NCBI GenBank assembly: GCA_002360495.1
Contig: DEQO01000149.1
Location: 1 to 42,029, forward strand
Source of the DNA: Flavobacteriales bacterium UBA3364
GTDB taxonomy: Bacteria > Bacteroidota > Bacteroidia > Flavobacteriales_F > PHOS-HE28
Reading direction: 5' to 3'
Length of the DNA stretch: 42,029 nt
The notes under the pieces were generated by a model. The model saw only the letters and a list, made by a program, of their open reading frames with translations, had not been told where the DNA came from and did no database searches. The position numbers and the translations under genes were made by a program. This document shows, in pieces, positions 41,737-42,029 of this stretch; within the stretch, counting starts at the first letter, position 1, and every line of letters starts with the position of its first letter.

Positions 41737-41810
41737 TCCCTGGTAGCTCAGCTGGTTAGAGCACATGACTGTTAATCATGGGGTCGCTGGTTCAAGTCCA
41801 GCCCGGGGAG
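41737..41810 (+). tRNA. tRNA-Asn (anticodon GTT)
   Basis: A complete cloverleaf of 74 nt. The acceptor TCCCTGG pairs with CCGGGGA (one G-U), with discriminator G at 41810. The D-arm is GCTC-AGCTGGTTA-GAGC, the anticodon arm CATGA-CTGTTAA-TCATG with GTT at 41771-41773, and the T-arm GCTGG-TTCAAGT-CCAGC. It reads AAC/AAU. CCA is not encoded. Confidence 0.97.
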
Positions 41811-41817
41811 CTTCGAC

Positions 41818-41848
41818 GGAGGCCGCGGTTCGCGGCCTTCTTCATTTG
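41818..41848 (+). terminator. Terminator after tRNA-Asn
   Basis: AGGCCGCG-GTT-CGCGGCCT stem (8 bp, extendable) followed by TTCTTCATTT. Confidence 0.7.
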
Positions 41849-41849
41849 A

Positions 41850-41960
41850 AACGCAGAGGCGCGGAATTCCGCTGAGGAACGCGGAGAACCTGAACTCCAT
41901 CGCGACACAAGCAAACCCCAACCTTTGCGGCCCTCCGCGCCCCTTCCGCGCCTCTGCGTT
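41850..41960. repeat. Long interrupted inverted repeat between tRNA-Asn and the kinase gene
   Basis: 17-bp perfect arms (AACGCAGAGGCGCGGAA at 41850-41866 and its complement at 41944-41960) are separated by 77 bases. A second, inner pair (CGCGGAG 41880-41886 with CTCCGCG 41933-41939) extends the fold. The look is that of a REP/MITE-like element or a large mRNA leader hairpin. Confidence 0.65.
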
Positions 41961-41974
41961 CAATCCCACCCTCC

Positions 41975-42029
41975 ATGCAACTCGTTACCGTCGGCACCGT
42001 CGCTTTTGACCGCATCGAAACCCCCTTCG
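41975..42029 (+). CDS. PfkB-family sugar kinase (5' end only)
   Basis: Only 18 codons lie inside the window. MQLVTVGTVAFDRIETPF matches the N-terminal strand and substrate loop of a Bacteroidota PfkB/ribokinase-type sugar kinase, whose members usually begin with VVGTVAFDAIETPFG and continue into a GGA motif. The call rests on this short but distinctive start. A CAACCTTTG sequence at 41920-41928, inside the inverted repeat, may supply the -7 element. Confidence 0.65.
   Translation, partial: MQLVTVGTVAFDRIETPF

Noticed and set aside
41772..41969. A 65-codon minus-strand frame ending LDLNQRPHD
   Set aside because: It is read antisense through tRNA-Asn; this peptide ending is the usual artefact of translating tRNA genes.

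Overview
The window is a GC-rich stretch of a Bacteroidota chromosome, most likely from an uncultured, GC-rich member of the Flavobacteriales. The evidence is: C-terminal sorting domains of the type IX secretion system (T9SS) on several secreted proteins; promoter-like TAnnTTTG -7 boxes at many gene starts, with TTTG-N19-TACTTTTG in front of the tRNA; weak Shine-Dalgarno sequences; PKD-repeat giants; Bacteroidota-type SSB, L25/Ctc and ECF-sigma operons. No insertion sequence, prophage, CRISPR array or rRNA was seen.

Layout. 1-3668 (minus): a phosphorelay operon of Hpt protein, NarL-type response regulator and a beta-propeller/Y_Y_Y membrane histidine kinase cut by the window edge. 3669-7175 (plus): mnmG translationally coupled to a zinc-ribbon methyltransferase, with three exact copies of the ParB-type palindrome GTTCCACGTGGAAC within 2 kb. 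This suggests a parS cluster and an origin-proximal locus. 7418-10334: an antiquitin-type aldehyde dehydrogenase and a TlpA-like lipoprotein. 12289-10335 (minus): rpiB and a secreted M28 peptidase. 12290-12734: an AT-richer, palindrome-dense spacer in front of a 512-residue exported MORN-like repeat protein. 14318-18102: a six-PAS HisKA_2 kinase followed by its LytTR regulator. 18110-23445: rnr (minus), then prs, rplY, pth and ferritin.

23601-26831 is a tightly packed operon of a YfiR-like periplasmic protein, a TPR protein and a HAMP-SpoIIE phosphatase. This looks like a YfiR-type envelope switch whose output is a PP2C phosphatase instead of a diguanylate cyclase. 26971-32266 holds a tandem UspA protein, two short SSB paralogues that lack the acidic tail and share a 15-bp upstream motif, and between them an ECF sigma operon. 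That operon carries an apparent inner-membrane/outer-membrane-barrel hybrid protein and a T9SS PKD cargo. 32351-34627 is a DUF748 (AsmA-like) protein.

34801-41662 (minus) is a surface-protein block: a small membrane protein, a 1420-residue T9SS protein with 15 Cys-rich PKD repeats, a beta-helix protein and a two-repeat T9SS protein. The right end has tRNA-Asn(GTT), a long inverted repeat and the start of a PfkB-type sugar kinase.

The most unusual items are the parS cluster inside coding sequence, the YfiR/TPR/SpoIIE operon, the envelope-spanning sigma-operon protein, the paired tail-less SSBs with a shared leader motif, and the palindrome array at 12335-12676. All functional statements come from reading the sequence; no database search was run.
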